Of a DNA stretch of 24,431 nt, positions 7,087 to 15,634 are shown piece after piece. The stretch is taken from contig JBHHXI010000031.1 of the NCBI GenBank assembly GCA_046756945.1, positions 1 to 24,431 on the forward strand. The letters are read 5' to 3'. Numbering within the stretch: position 1 is the stretch's first letter; each line of letters begins with the position of its first letter. The notes under the pieces are model-generated. The model was not told the DNA's origin. It worked only from the letters and a program-made list of their open reading frames with translations, and searched no databases. Origin of the DNA: JACZQZ01 sp046756945. GTDB taxonomy: Bacteria > Pseudomonadota > Alphaproteobacteria > Rhodospirillales > 2-02-FULL-58-16. Both the position numbers and the translations under genes were made by a program.

Positions 7087-7490
7087 TTGGAATGGTGCTC
7101 GTAACCCACGGCCGGCTGGCCGAGGAACTGATCGCGGCATTGGAGCACGTGGTCGGCCCGCAGGCCAACGTGTGCGCCGTGGGCATCGGCCCCGACGACG
7201 ACATGGAACAACGGCGCGTCCACATCCTGGATTGCGTCGCCGATGCCGACGAAGGCGAGGGCGTGGTGCTGCTCACCGACATGTTCGGCGGCACCCCGTC
7301 CAACCTTGCCATTTCGACCATGGACAAGGCCAATGTGGAGGTAATCGCCGGCGTCAACCTGCCCATGCTGATCAAGCTGGCAAGCGTGCGCAAGACCGAA
7401 TCCCTGGCCGAGACCGCCACCCGCGCCCAGGAAGCGGGACGCAAGTACATCAACATCGCCTCGAAGCTGCTCACCCAGGACGAGAAATGA
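7083..7490 (+). CDS. PTS EIIA component, mannose type
   Basis: The 135-residue cytoplasmic protein resembles the EIIA-Man domain: MIGMVLVTHGRLAEEL with the phospho-acceptor histidine at residue 9, then LLTDMFGGTPSNLA near 62-75 and a VIAGVNLPMLIKL segment. There is no fused IIB domain, and no IIB, IIC or IID gene is present in the window. It should therefore accept phosphate from HPr and act as a regulator rather than in sugar uptake, as in other alphaproteobacteria where it is called ManX, PtsM or EIIA-Man. The start overlaps the rapZ stop (ATGA), and its own stop overlaps the HPr start in the same way. Confidence 0.93.
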   Translation: MIGMVLVTHGRLAEELIAALEHVVGPQANVCAVGIGPDDDMEQRRVHILDCVADADEGEGVVLLTDMFGGTPSNLAISTMDKANVEVIAGVNLPMLIKLASVRKTESLAETATRAQEAGRKYINIASKLLTQDEK

Positions 7491-7792
7491 GGGGCGACGA
7501 AGCCTCGACCCGGCGGCAGGGACGTACATCCAGGGCGACGGCGATCATCCGCAACCAGCGGGGGCTGCACGCGCGGGCCGCGGCCAGGTTCGTCAAGCTG
7601 GCCGGCACCTTCGACGTTGACGTCTCGGTGAGCAAGGGGGACCTGACCGTATCGGGACATTCCATTCTGGGACTGATGATGCTGGCCGCGGCCCCGGGCA
7701 GCGCGGTCGAGCTCATCGCCACCGGACCCGATGCCAAGCAGGCGGTGGCCGCGTTGACGGCGCTTATCGAAAACATGTTCGAAGAGCACTGA
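7487..7792 (+). CDS. ptsH: HPr phosphocarrier protein
   Basis: The 101-residue HPr has GLHARAAARF with phospho-histidine H28 (equivalent to His15 of classical HPr). The regulatory-serine region GHSILGLMMLAA places the serine at residue 59 (equivalent to Ser46). Presence of that serine fits the adjacent hprK. The protein is about 15 residues longer than typical HPr because of a basic N-terminal extension (MRGDEASTRRQGRTSR). The start is set by the ATGA overlap with the EIIA gene, but the true start may be further in. It passes phosphate from enzyme I to EIIA. The stop lies 22 bp before the enzyme I start codon. Confidence 0.95.
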   Translation: MRGDEASTRRQGRTSRATAIIRNQRGLHARAAARFVKLAGTFDVDVSVSKGDLTVSGHSILGLMMLAAAPGSAVELIATGPDAKQAVAALTALIENMFEEH

Positions 7793-7814
7793 TTTTTTAC
7801 CGCACGGTAGGCCG

Positions 7815-9569
7815 GTGAAACACAAGGAGCAGACGTTCAAGGGACTGGGCGTTTCGCCGGGCATCGGCATCGGCGTCGCCCATGTCCGCGAAAGCGGCGC
7901 CATCGAGGTGCCCACATATCCCATCCCGGCGCGGCAGGTGGCCAAGGAATGCGCCCGCCTCGAGGCGGCGGTGACCCGCGCCCGCCAGCAGATCGGCCAA
8001 TTGCGCGCCAAGGCCAGGGGCATGTCCGGCGCGGTGGCGGAGGAACTGGTCTACCTGCTGGACGCCTATTTCGACATGCTCAAGGATTCCCGCCTGGTGC
8101 GCGGCGCCGCACGGCGCATCACCGGCGATCACATCAACGCCGAGGCCGCGGTAGAGGCCGAAATGGCGGAAATCGCCAAAGGCTTCGCCGCCATGGACGA
8201 CGCCTATATCAGGGCGCGCGTCGAAGACATCCGGGCGTTGGCCACCCGTCTGGAGCGCAACCTCACCAAGACGCCCGTGAAGCCGTGGTCGCTGGTGCCC
8301 AAGGGCAGCGTCGTCGTCACCGGGGAACTGTCGCCGGCCGACATCGCGCAACTGGACCGCAGCCGCATCGCCGGTGTCGCCACCATGCTCGGCGGCGCCG
8401 AGGGGCACACCGCCATCATGGCGCGGGCGCTCGGCCTGCCGGCGGTGCTCGGCGTGCCCGGTCTGATCGACGGGGCGCGACCGGGCCGGCCCGTGGTCGT
8501 CGACGGCGATACCGGCCACGTGGTCGTCGACCCCTCGCCGGCGACGCTGGCGGCCTATGAGCGCCGCCACGCGGAAAGCGTGCGCCAGGCGCGGCGCCTG
8601 GCGCGCCTCAGCAAACAGCCCGCCGTCACCCGCGACGGCACCGAGGTTTTGCTGCAGGCCAACGTGGAACTGCCCGTTGAAATGACCCTGGTGAAGCAGG
8701 CCGGCGCCGCCGGCATCGGCCTCCTGCGTACCGAGTTCATGTTCATGAACCGGGACGACATCCCCGGCGAGGATGAACAGTACCAGGCCTTGCGCGATCT
8801 GATAAAGCCGATGAAAGGGCAGGCGGTCACCGTGCGCACCCTCGACGTCGGCGGCGAGAAGACCTCCGCGGCGCTGATGGGCGACTTCGGGGCCAGCGCC
8901 TCGTCCGCCCTGGGCCTGCGCGGAATCCGCATGTCCCTTGCCCGCGCCGACGTTTTCGAAACCCAGTTCCGGGCCATCCTGCGCGCCGCCGAGCACGGCC
9001 ACGTGCGCATCCTCCTGCCCATGGTGTCCACCGTGTCCGAGGTCCGCCGCGCGCGCGAGATCCTGGCCCAGGCGGCCAGCCGCCTGAAGCGCCGGGGCTT
9101 CGCCGTGGTCGATCCCCTGCCGCCCCTGGGCACCATGATCGAGGTTCCGGGGGCGGCGCTGTCGGCGGACTCCCTGGCCCAGGTCAGCGACTTCTTCGCC
9201 ATCGGGTCCAATGACCTCACCATGTACACGCTGGCCATCGACCGCGGCGACGAGCAGGTGGCGCCGTTGTACGACCCCCTGCATCCGAGCGTGCTGCGCC
9301 TGATCCAGTTCTCGACCGAAGCGGCGCTGCACGCCCGCATCCCGGTCAGCATCTGCGGCGAGATGGCGGGCGATCCGCGCTATACGGCCCTCCTTCTGGG
9401 CCTGGGGCTGCGCGAATTTTCGATGGGGGCCTCCAGTATTCCCCGGGTCAAACAACGCGTCCGCAATCTCGACCTGATAGCCGCCGACCACCGGGCGCGG
9501 GTGATCATGGACCAGGTGGACGCCGGGCGCATCGCCACCCTTCTGGATGACTTCAACGCCCTGGCTTGA
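7815..9569 (+). CDS. ptsI: PTS enzyme I (phosphoenolpyruvate-protein phosphotransferase)
   Basis: The 584-residue enzyme transfers phosphate from phosphoenolpyruvate to HPr. The N-terminal HPr-binding region begins GLGVSPGIGIGVAHV. The active-site histidine is H198 in GGAEGHTAIMARALGLPAV. The PEP-binding barrel includes GIGLLRTEFMFMNRDDIPGEDEQY, GSNDLTMYTLAIDRG and C514 in SICGEMAGDP. Length and domain order match classical EI; the N-terminal GAF domain of nitrogen-PTS EI (PtsP) is absent. The start is GTG at 7815 with a weak ribosome site; no better in-frame start lies before the conserved GLGVSPG. It follows ptsH closely, so the whole relay from PEP to EIIA is encoded together. Confidence 0.95.
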   Translation: MKHKEQTFKGLGVSPGIGIGVAHVRESGAIEVPTYPIPARQVAKECARLEAAVTRARQQIGQLRAKARGMSGAVAEELVYLLDAYFDMLKDSRLVRGAARRITGDHINAEAAVEAEMAEIAKGFAAMDDAYIRARVEDIRALATRLERNLTKTPVKPWSLVPKGSVVVTGELSPADIAQLDRSRIAGVATMLGGAEGHTAIMARALGLPAVLGVPGLIDGARPGRPVVVDGDTGHVVVDPSPATLAAYERRHAESVRQARRLARLSKQPAVTRDGTEVLLQANVELPVEMTLVKQAGAAGIGLLRTEFMFMNRDDIPGEDEQYQALRDLIKPMKGQAVTVRTLDVGGEKTSAALMGDFGASASSALGLRGIRMSLARADVFETQFRAILRAAEHGHVRILLPMVSTVSEVRRAREILAQAASRLKRRGFAVVDPLPPLGTMIEVPGAALSADSLAQVSDFFAIGSNDLTMYTLAIDRGDEQVAPLYDPLHPSVLRLIQFSTEAALHARIPVSICGEMAGDPRYTALLLGLGLREFSMGASSIPRVKQRVRNLDLIAADHRARVIMDQVDAGRIATLLDDFNALA

Positions 9570-9652
9570 AAACGGGGGCGCCGTGACCACCTTGAACCTT
9601 GCGGCCCCGAGGCGCGGCTGCTAAAGACGCGGGCTTGCAGGAGACAGGCAAC

Positions 9653-10948
<1,296 letters not shown>

Positions 10949-10980
10949 CGGGCCGTGGCCGTGGCGCGGCGCTTCGCAGG

Positions 10981-11005
10981 GGGCGGTCTTGTTCGGCCGC
11001 CCTTT
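10981..11005 (+). terminator. Probable intrinsic terminator after ahcY
   Basis: GGGCGGTC (10981-10988) pairs with GGCCGCCC (10995-11002) to give an eight-pair stem with one G-T wobble and a six-base loop. It is followed by only three T residues. Position 32 bp after the ahcY stop fits a terminator, although the short T tract suggests incomplete termination. Confidence 0.55.
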
Positions 11006-11070
11006 CGCGCATAGGATTCCCCGGTGCTGAGTGCTTCTGACAGACGCGCCGCCCCGGCGCCGGCCTGGTG

Positions 11071-13377
11071 ATGGAAACCGTTCTCGCCTTTGCCCTCGGC
11101 GCTCTCGCCCTGGCGGCGGTGGCGGCGCCCTTCATGGTGCGCCAGCACCGCCGGTTGGCGAGGGCGGACGACGAACGCCGGCGCCTCGCCGACGCCGCCG
11201 AACGGAGCGGCGAGATCCTGGCGGCGGCGCCCGACGGCCTTTTCCTGTGGGACCACGTCAACGGGCGGGAAAGCTGTTCGCGCCGTCTGGCCGTGCTCTT
11301 GGGCCTGGCCGCCGGGACACAGGCGCGGTTCGCCGACGTGCGCGCCCGTTTCGAAGACGAGGCGGCGGCGGCGCTGGACAGGGCGGTGGAGGCCCTGCGC
11401 CGCGATGGCACCGCGTTCGATCTGCTGCTGCCGGCGGCCGGGCGCATGGTGCAGGCGGTGGGCGTGCGCGCCGGCGCCGTCGACGGCCGGCCGCTCGCCG
11501 ACCTGTTGTGGATGCGCGACGTAAGCGCGACCTCGGACGCGGCGCAGTCCGCCGGTGCCGCCGCCGTCAGGCCCGCGGAAACCGGCGGGGCGTTGCGCAC
11601 CCTTCTCGACGCGCTGCCCGTGCCCGTGTGGTTGCGCGGCGCCGACCTGGACCTGGCGTTCACCAACCGCGCCTGCGCCGACGGGGCCATCGAGGAGTCC
11701 CTGCGCGACCTGGCGGCGCGCGCGAGGACGGAGGGAAAGGCCGTGGCCGAACGCCACCTGCTGAGCGTGGACGGGGCGGAGCGGCTCCTCGAGGTCACCG
11801 AGACCCCCATGGAAGGCTGGGCGGGAACCGCCGGATTCGCCATCGACCGCCTCCCGGGCCGGGACACGGAAGAGACGTCCCCGGGCCACGCCGCCGCCCA
11901 GGACCAGGTGCTGCAGGACCTGGCCACGGCCATCGCCATCTTCGGGCCCGACACCCGGCTCCGCTTCTTCAACGCGGCCTATGCCGAGCTGTGGCGCGTC
12001 GACGCCGGCTGGCTGGACTCCGAACCCGGTCTGGCCGAGGTGCTGGAACGGCTGCGGGAGCTGCGGCGGCTCCCCGAATACGCCGACTTCCGGGCCTTCA
12101 AGGAGAAACAGATCGCCCAGTTCGGCAGCCTCGCCGAGCCCGTGGATTCGCTTCTGCACCTTCCCGACGGAACCACCTTGCGCAGCGTCGTCAGCCCCTA
12201 CGCCCTGGGCGGCCTGGTCTTCACCTACGAGGACGTCACCGACCGGCTGGATCTGGAGCGTTCCTACAACACGCTGATCGCCGTCCAGGGGGCGACGCTG
12301 GACAACCTGTACGAGGGCGTCGCCGTCTTCGGCAGCGACGGGCGGCTGAAGCTGAGCAACCCCGCCCTGGCCGAGCTCTGGAACCTGAGCGAAGAGGACC
12401 TGGCCGGCGAGCCGCACCTGAGCGACTTCGTGGAGAAGATGCGCCCCTTCATCATCGGCGAAGACGACTGGGCGGCCCATAAGGAACGGGTGATCAAGCG
12501 GCTGATGAGCCGCGAGCCCAGCTCCGGCCGGCTGTTGCGCGGCGACGGGACGGTGCTCGACTACGCCAACCTGCCGCTCCCCGACGGCGCGGCGCTGCTG
12601 AGCTATCTGAACGTCACCGACAGCGTCCGCGTGCAGCTCGCCCTGCGCCAGCGGGCCGAGGCCATGGAGGAGGCAAACCGCCTCAAATCCGAGTTCATCG
12701 CCAACGTCTCCTACGAAGTGCGCACGCCGCTCAACACCATCGTCGGCTTCGCCGAGATTCTCACCGAGGAGTACTTCGGCAAGCTCAACCAGCGGCAGAT
12801 GGAATACAGCCGCGGCATCGTCGAGGCGTCGCAAAGCCTGACCTCGGTGATCAGCGATATCCTGGATCTGGCCTCCATAGAGGCCGGCACCATGGCCCTC
12901 GAGCTCGACACGGTGGACATGCACACCATGCTGGTCGGCGTCCTCAACCTGACCCGCGAGCGGGCCCGGCGCAAGGCCCTGAAGGTGGAGTTCGACTGCC
13001 CGCCCGACATCGGCTGGATGGTGGCCGACGAGAAGCGCATCAAGCAGGTGTTGTTCAACCTGTTGAGCAACGCCGTCACCTTCACGCCCCCGCGCGGCAC
13101 CATCGGGCTCTCCGCATGGCGCGACGGCGACGACATCGCCATCGCCGTCGCCGACACCGGCGTCGGCATCCCCCACGCCGACCAGGAGCGGGTGTTGCGC
13201 ACCTTCGAGCGCGGCGGGACGCCGGACGCCCGCCAGGGCGGCGCCGGCCTGGGCCTGTCCCTGGTCACCAGCTTCATCGAGCTGCACGGCGGCCGCGTCG
13301 AGGTGAAATCGGCCCCCAACAAGGGCACCACCGTCACCTGCCGCCTGCCCAGCGGCGCCGGGGAAGAGGAGGGTTGA
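11071..13377 (+). CDS. divL: DivL-like PAS sensor pseudo-histidine kinase with Tyr at the phospho-acceptor site
   Basis: The 768-residue protein starts with a membrane helix (about 1-24). PAS-like segments begin near residues 50, 179, 281 (AIAIFGPDTRLRFFNAAYAELW) and 409 (GVAVFGSDGRLKLSNPALAELW). A HisKA domain follows in which the usual NVSHELRTPL reads NVSYEVRTPLN, with Tyr at residue 548. The ATPase domain is intact: N663 and N667 (FNLLSN), D695 in DTGVGIP and GGAGLGLSLV. Tyr in place of His, the length and the PAS architecture match DivL, whose Caulobacter member has Tyr550 in 769 residues. There DivL binds phosphorylated DivK and controls CckA and CtrA in asymmetric division. ATG at 11071 or GTG at 11068 may start it; neither has a good ribosome site. 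Confidence 0.92.
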   Translation: METVLAFALGALALAAVAAPFMVRQHRRLARADDERRRLADAAERSGEILAAAPDGLFLWDHVNGRESCSRRLAVLLGLAAGTQARFADVRARFEDEAAAALDRAVEALRRDGTAFDLLLPAAGRMVQAVGVRAGAVDGRPLADLLWMRDVSATSDAAQSAGAAAVRPAETGGALRTLLDALPVPVWLRGADLDLAFTNRACADGAIEESLRDLAARARTEGKAVAERHLLSVDGAERLLEVTETPMEGWAGTAGFAIDRLPGRDTEETSPGHAAAQDQVLQDLATAIAIFGPDTRLRFFNAAYAELWRVDAGWLDSEPGLAEVLERLRELRRLPEYADFRAFKEKQIAQFGSLAEPVDSLLHLPDGTTLRSVVSPYALGGLVFTYEDVTDRLDLERSYNTLIAVQGATLDNLYEGVAVFGSDGRLKLSNPALAELWNLSEEDLAGEPHLSDFVEKMRPFIIGEDDWAAHKERVIKRLMSREPSSGRLLRGDGTVLDYANLPLPDGAALLSYLNVTDSVRVQLALRQRAEAMEEANRLKSEFIANVSYEVRTPLNTIVGFAEILTEEYFGKLNQRQMEYSRGIVEASQSLTSVISDILDLASIEAGTMALELDTVDMHTMLVGVLNLTRERARRKALKVEFDCPPDIGWMVADEKRIKQVLFNLLSNAVTFTPPRGTIGLSAWRDGDDIAIAVADTGVGIPHADQERVLRTFERGGTPDARQGGAGLGLSLVTSFIELHGGRVEVKSAPNKGTTVTCRLPSGAGEEEG

Positions 13378-13408
13378 CGAAAGGCGGCCGCGGGCGCCGA
13401 TACGGCCC

Positions 13409-13493
13409 AATTAAAGGGACACCTTACTTAATTGATTTTGGATTTTGGGGGGCAATCGAGTAGGGGATAATTAAGTAAGGTGTCCCTTTAATT
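13409..13493. repeat. Perfect 25-bp inverted repeat, MITE/REPIN-like element
   Basis: The left arm (13409-13433, AATTAAAGGGACACC followed by TTACTTAATT) and right arm (13469-13493) are exact reverse complements over 25 bp. They enclose a 35-bp spacer (13434-13468) that holds two tandem GATTTTG units. The arms are far richer in A+T than the surroundings. No target-site duplication is evident (left flank GGCCC, right flank CCTCT). The arms resemble GGGACACC-type ends that I recall seeing dispersed near REP-associated Y1 transposases; that link is from memory. No transposase is present here. The element lies between convergent divL and the small coiled-coil gene, so the transcribed stem could also end transcription from both sides, although it has no long T tract. 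Confidence 0.85.
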
Positions 13494-13766
13494 CCTCTCG
13501 CGGTCGAGGAAGCGCCGTTTCACCCTGGCCGCGAATTGGCGGGGGTCTTTCCGGGGGTCGGTTTCGGCGGCGATGTCCTTGAGGTCCGCCTTCGCCGCGT
13601 CCATCTCCGCCTTTGCCGCGGCCACTTTCGGCCTGGCCTGGCGCCACGCCGCCCGGGCCCGCGGCTTGACCTCTTTTTCGATCACCTCGGCCGCCTTGGC
13701 CCGGGCCCGCGGGTCGAGGGCGAGGTGCCGGGCGGCGTTCCACAGCAATCGGCGCAACAGGGGCAT
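13488..13766 (-). CDS. Small basic coiled-coil protein of unknown function
   Basis: I do not recognise this 92-residue protein with certainty. It is rich in Ala, Arg and Lys: LLRRLLWNAARHLALDPRAR, then a long helix around residues 21-65 with many Ala-Lys-Ala and Glu-Val-Lys steps, then a short KDPRQFAARVKRRFLDRE tail. Small proteins of this style occur in alphaproteobacteria, but no function is known to me. The last codon (Asn) and the TAA stop lie inside the right arm of the inverted repeat at 13469-13493, so the present C-terminus may have been set by insertion of that element. It is convergent with divL and lies downstream of mreB on the same strand, with a 124-bp gap. An overlapping frame at 13471-13788 is a less protein-like alternative. 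Confidence 0.6.
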   Translation of the reverse strand: MPLLRRLLWNAARHLALDPRARAKAAEVIEKEVKPRARAAWRQARPKVAAAKAEMDAAKADLKDIAAETDPRKDPRQFAARVKRRFLDRERN

Positions 13767-13838
13767 CGGCCGGCCTCACCAATGACAACCGTCGCCCAGT
13801 ATCGCATGCCCGGCGTGGGGCGCAAAGGCGGCCCGGGT

Positions 13839-13858
13839 CCGGCGCTTTCCGGCGCCGG
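13839..13858. terminator. GC-rich hairpin downstream of mreB
   Basis: CCGGCGC (13839-13845) pairs with GCGCCGG (13852-13858) across a six-base loop. It lies 33 bp past the mreB stop. No T tract follows on the minus strand, so it is at most a weak or factor-dependent terminator. Nothing else is visible in the gap 13767-13890. Confidence 0.3.
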
Positions 13859-13890
13859 TCCGGCCTGACGGTTGAAACGGCGCCGCCGCG

Positions 13891-14937
13891 TCAATTCATG
13901 CGGATGACCACGTCGCGCAGCATCTTGATCTCCTCCAGCGCCTTGCCGGCGCCGAGCACCACGCAGGACAGCGAATCCTCGGCGATGGACACGGGCAGGC
14001 CGGTGGCGTAGCGCAGCACGTTGTCCAGATTGCTGAGCAGGGCGCCGCCGCCGGTGAGCACGATTCCCTTGTCGACGATATCGGAGGCCAGTTCCGGCGC
14101 CGTGTGCTCGAGCGCCACCTTTACCGCCTCGATGATCGCCCCCACCGGCTCGGCGAGGCTTTCGGCAAGCTGGCGTTCGCTGATGACGAGTTCCTTGGGC
14201 ACGCCGTGCATGAGATCCCGGCCCTTGATGCCGGTCATGCGGCCTTCGCCGTCTTCCGGCGCGCTGGCGGTGCCGATGTCCTTCTTGATGCGCTCGGCGC
14301 TGCTCTCGCCGACCAGGAGGTTATGGTTGCGGCGGATAAAGGAGATGATCGCCTCGTCCATCTTGTCGCCGCCGACGCGCACGGACTGGGCATAGACGAT
14401 CCCGCCCATGGACATGACCGCCACTTCGGTGGTGCCGCCGCCGATATCGACGACCATGGAGCCGGCGGGTTCGGTCACCGGCAGTCCGGCGCCGATGGCG
14501 GCGGCCATGGGCTCCTCGATCAGGAACACCCGGCGGGCGCCGGCGTTTTCCGCCGATTCCTTGATCGCCCGGCGCTCCACCGCCGTCGCCCCGGACGGCA
14601 CGCTGACGATGATCTGGGGACTGACGAAACTGCGCTGATTGTGCACCTTGCGGATGAAGTGCTTGAGCATCGCCTCGGCGAGCTCGAAATCGGCGATCAC
14701 CCCGTCGCGCAGCGGACGAATGGGCGAAATGTTCCCGGGCGTGCGCCCCAGCATCAACTTGGCCTCTTCGCCGACGGCGAGGACCTGTTTCTGCCCCTTG
14801 ACCTCGGCGATGGCCACCACCGAGGGCTCGTCGAGCACGATCCCCCGGCCGCGCACGAACACCAGGGTGTTGGCCGTGCCCAGGTCGATCGCCATGTCGG
14901 CGGACAGCACGCCGAGAAGCCCGGAAAAAAAAGACAT
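13891..14937 (-). CDS. mreB: MreB family rod-shape actin
   Basis: The 348-residue bacterial actin organises lateral cell-wall synthesis at the inner membrane. Signatures are ADMAIDLGTANTLVFVRGRG (phosphate 1), PLRDGVIADFELAEAML, IIVSVPSGATAVERRAIKE, LIEEPMAAAIGAGLPV, VVDIGGGTTEVAVMS (phosphate 2), RRNHNLLVGESSAE and the adenosine motif IVLTGGGALLSNLD. It is full length. The hydrophobic start MSFFSGLLGVLS resembles the short membrane-binding tip of other MreB proteins. ATG at 14937 is preferred; GTG at 14952 would add five residues. GGGTGA lies upstream. Codons 2-5 contain an eight-T tract. There is no mreC or mreD downstream, unlike the usual mreBCD operon, so this is either a second copy or a relocated gene. 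Confidence 0.95.
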   Translation of the reverse strand: MSFFSGLLGVLSADMAIDLGTANTLVFVRGRGIVLDEPSVVAIAEVKGQKQVLAVGEEAKLMLGRTPGNISPIRPLRDGVIADFELAEAMLKHFIRKVHNQRSFVSPQIIVSVPSGATAVERRAIKESAENAGARRVFLIEEPMAAAIGAGLPVTEPAGSMVVDIGGGTTEVAVMSMGGIVYAQSVRVGGDKMDEAIISFIRRNHNLLVGESSAERIKKDIGTASAPEDGEGRMTGIKGRDLMHGVPKELVISERQLAESLAEPVGAIIEAVKVALEHTAPELASDIVDKGIVLTGGGALLSNLDNVLRYATGLPVSIAEDSLSCVVLGAGKALEEIKMLRDVVIRMN

Positions 14938-15145
14938 GATTGGCAAATTCACCCGCTGTTGGATCGTCGGCGGCGCACCGGCGCGGAATCACCCATGCAG
15001 GGCCGTACCGGTCATGGAAGCGCCGCCGCCAATAATATTTCGTCTCCCCGATTTGGCGCCCTTACAATGGCCGTCATCCGTCCTCTGATCAAGCTTGCCG
15101 GGCGTGGCTTGCCGGGAGCCGGCGCGGCGGATAGAAAGGCGGGAC
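14938..15145. promoter_or_regulatory. Divergent mreB/tsaE intergenic region with candidate -10 elements
   Basis: This 208-bp gap separates divergent mreB and tsaE, so it must hold promoters for both. TACAAT at 15063-15068 reads toward tsaE and matches -10 in five of six bases, but the -35 position (TCGTCT, 17 bp upstream) is poor. The A+T island AATAATATTT at 15031-15040 is the only other AT-rich patch and could serve the mreB side. A GAATC (GANTC class) occurs at 14986-14990. Confidence 0.35.
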
Positions 15146-15634
15146 ATGCCCGAGGTCCAAACATCGCCAGCCTCCATAGAGATGGACCTGCCCGACGAGG
15201 CGGCCACGGCGGCCATCGCACGGTCCCTCGCCGGGCCGGCCCGCCCCGGCGACGTGTTCACGCTCACCGGCGCGCTGGGGGCCGGCAAGACCGTCTTCGC
15301 CCGCGCCTTCATCGGCGCCCGCGGCGGGGCGTCGGAAGAGGTGCCCAGCCCGACCTTCACGCTGGTGCAGGTCTACGAGCTTCCCGGCGGCACGGTGTAT
15401 CACTTCGATCTGTTCCGCGTCGCGGACGCCGCCGAGGTCTTCGAACTGGGCATGGAAGAGGCCTTCGCCGGGGGAATTTCGCTGATCGAATGGCCCGAGG
15501 GCCTGGACGGCGTCCTGCCCGCGGACCGCATCGACGTGGCGCTCCGTTTCGCCCGGACGCCCGAGGCCCGCCGGGTGCGGCTCACCGGCTACGGCGCCGG
15601 GCGGAAAAGGCTGCGGGAGGCCGGCCTTGTCTGA
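15146..15634 (+). CDS. tsaE: TsaE, tRNA t6A-modification ATPase
   Basis: The 162-residue P-loop protein has GALGAGKT at residues 42-49 (K48), EEVPSPTFTLVQVYE with the family's SPTF, YHFDLFRV near 85-92 and LIEWPE at 113-118. TsaE works with TsaB and TsaD in making N6-threonylcarbamoyladenosine at position 37 of ANN-decoding tRNAs. ATG at 15146 is chosen because the conserved domain starts soon after and AAGGCGGG precedes it; an upstream TTG at 15095 would add 17 residues without similarity. The downstream amgK start overlaps its 3' end by 8 bp, so it heads a coupled gene run to addA. Confidence 0.95.
   Translation: MPEVQTSPASIEMDLPDEAATAAIARSLAGPARPGDVFTLTGALGAGKTVFARAFIGARGGASEEVPSPTFTLVQVYELPGGTVYHFDLFRVADAAEVFELGMEEAFAGGISLIEWPEGLDGVLPADRIDVALRFARTPEARRVRLTGYGAGRKRLREAGLV
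15615..15620 (+). promoter_or_regulatory. Ribosome binding site deciding a TTG start for amgK
   Basis: GGGAGG lies six bases before TTG at 15627. It is inside the tsaE coding region and supports TTG as the amgK start, giving the N-terminus MSERDARIAAFL. No ATG or GTG is better placed. Confidence 0.6.

Noticed and set aside
7797..9590. 597-residue open frame antisense to enzyme I
   Set aside because: Shadow of ptsI, without domains or a convincing start.
9598..9652. Possible SAH riboswitch upstream of ahcY
   Set aside because: CCCGAGGCGCGGCTGC resembles the 5' core of the SAH riboswitch, but the matching 3' strand (CAGGCTCG-type) and the pseudoknot strand are missing before the start codon. 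A covariance-model search with a significant hit would reverse this.
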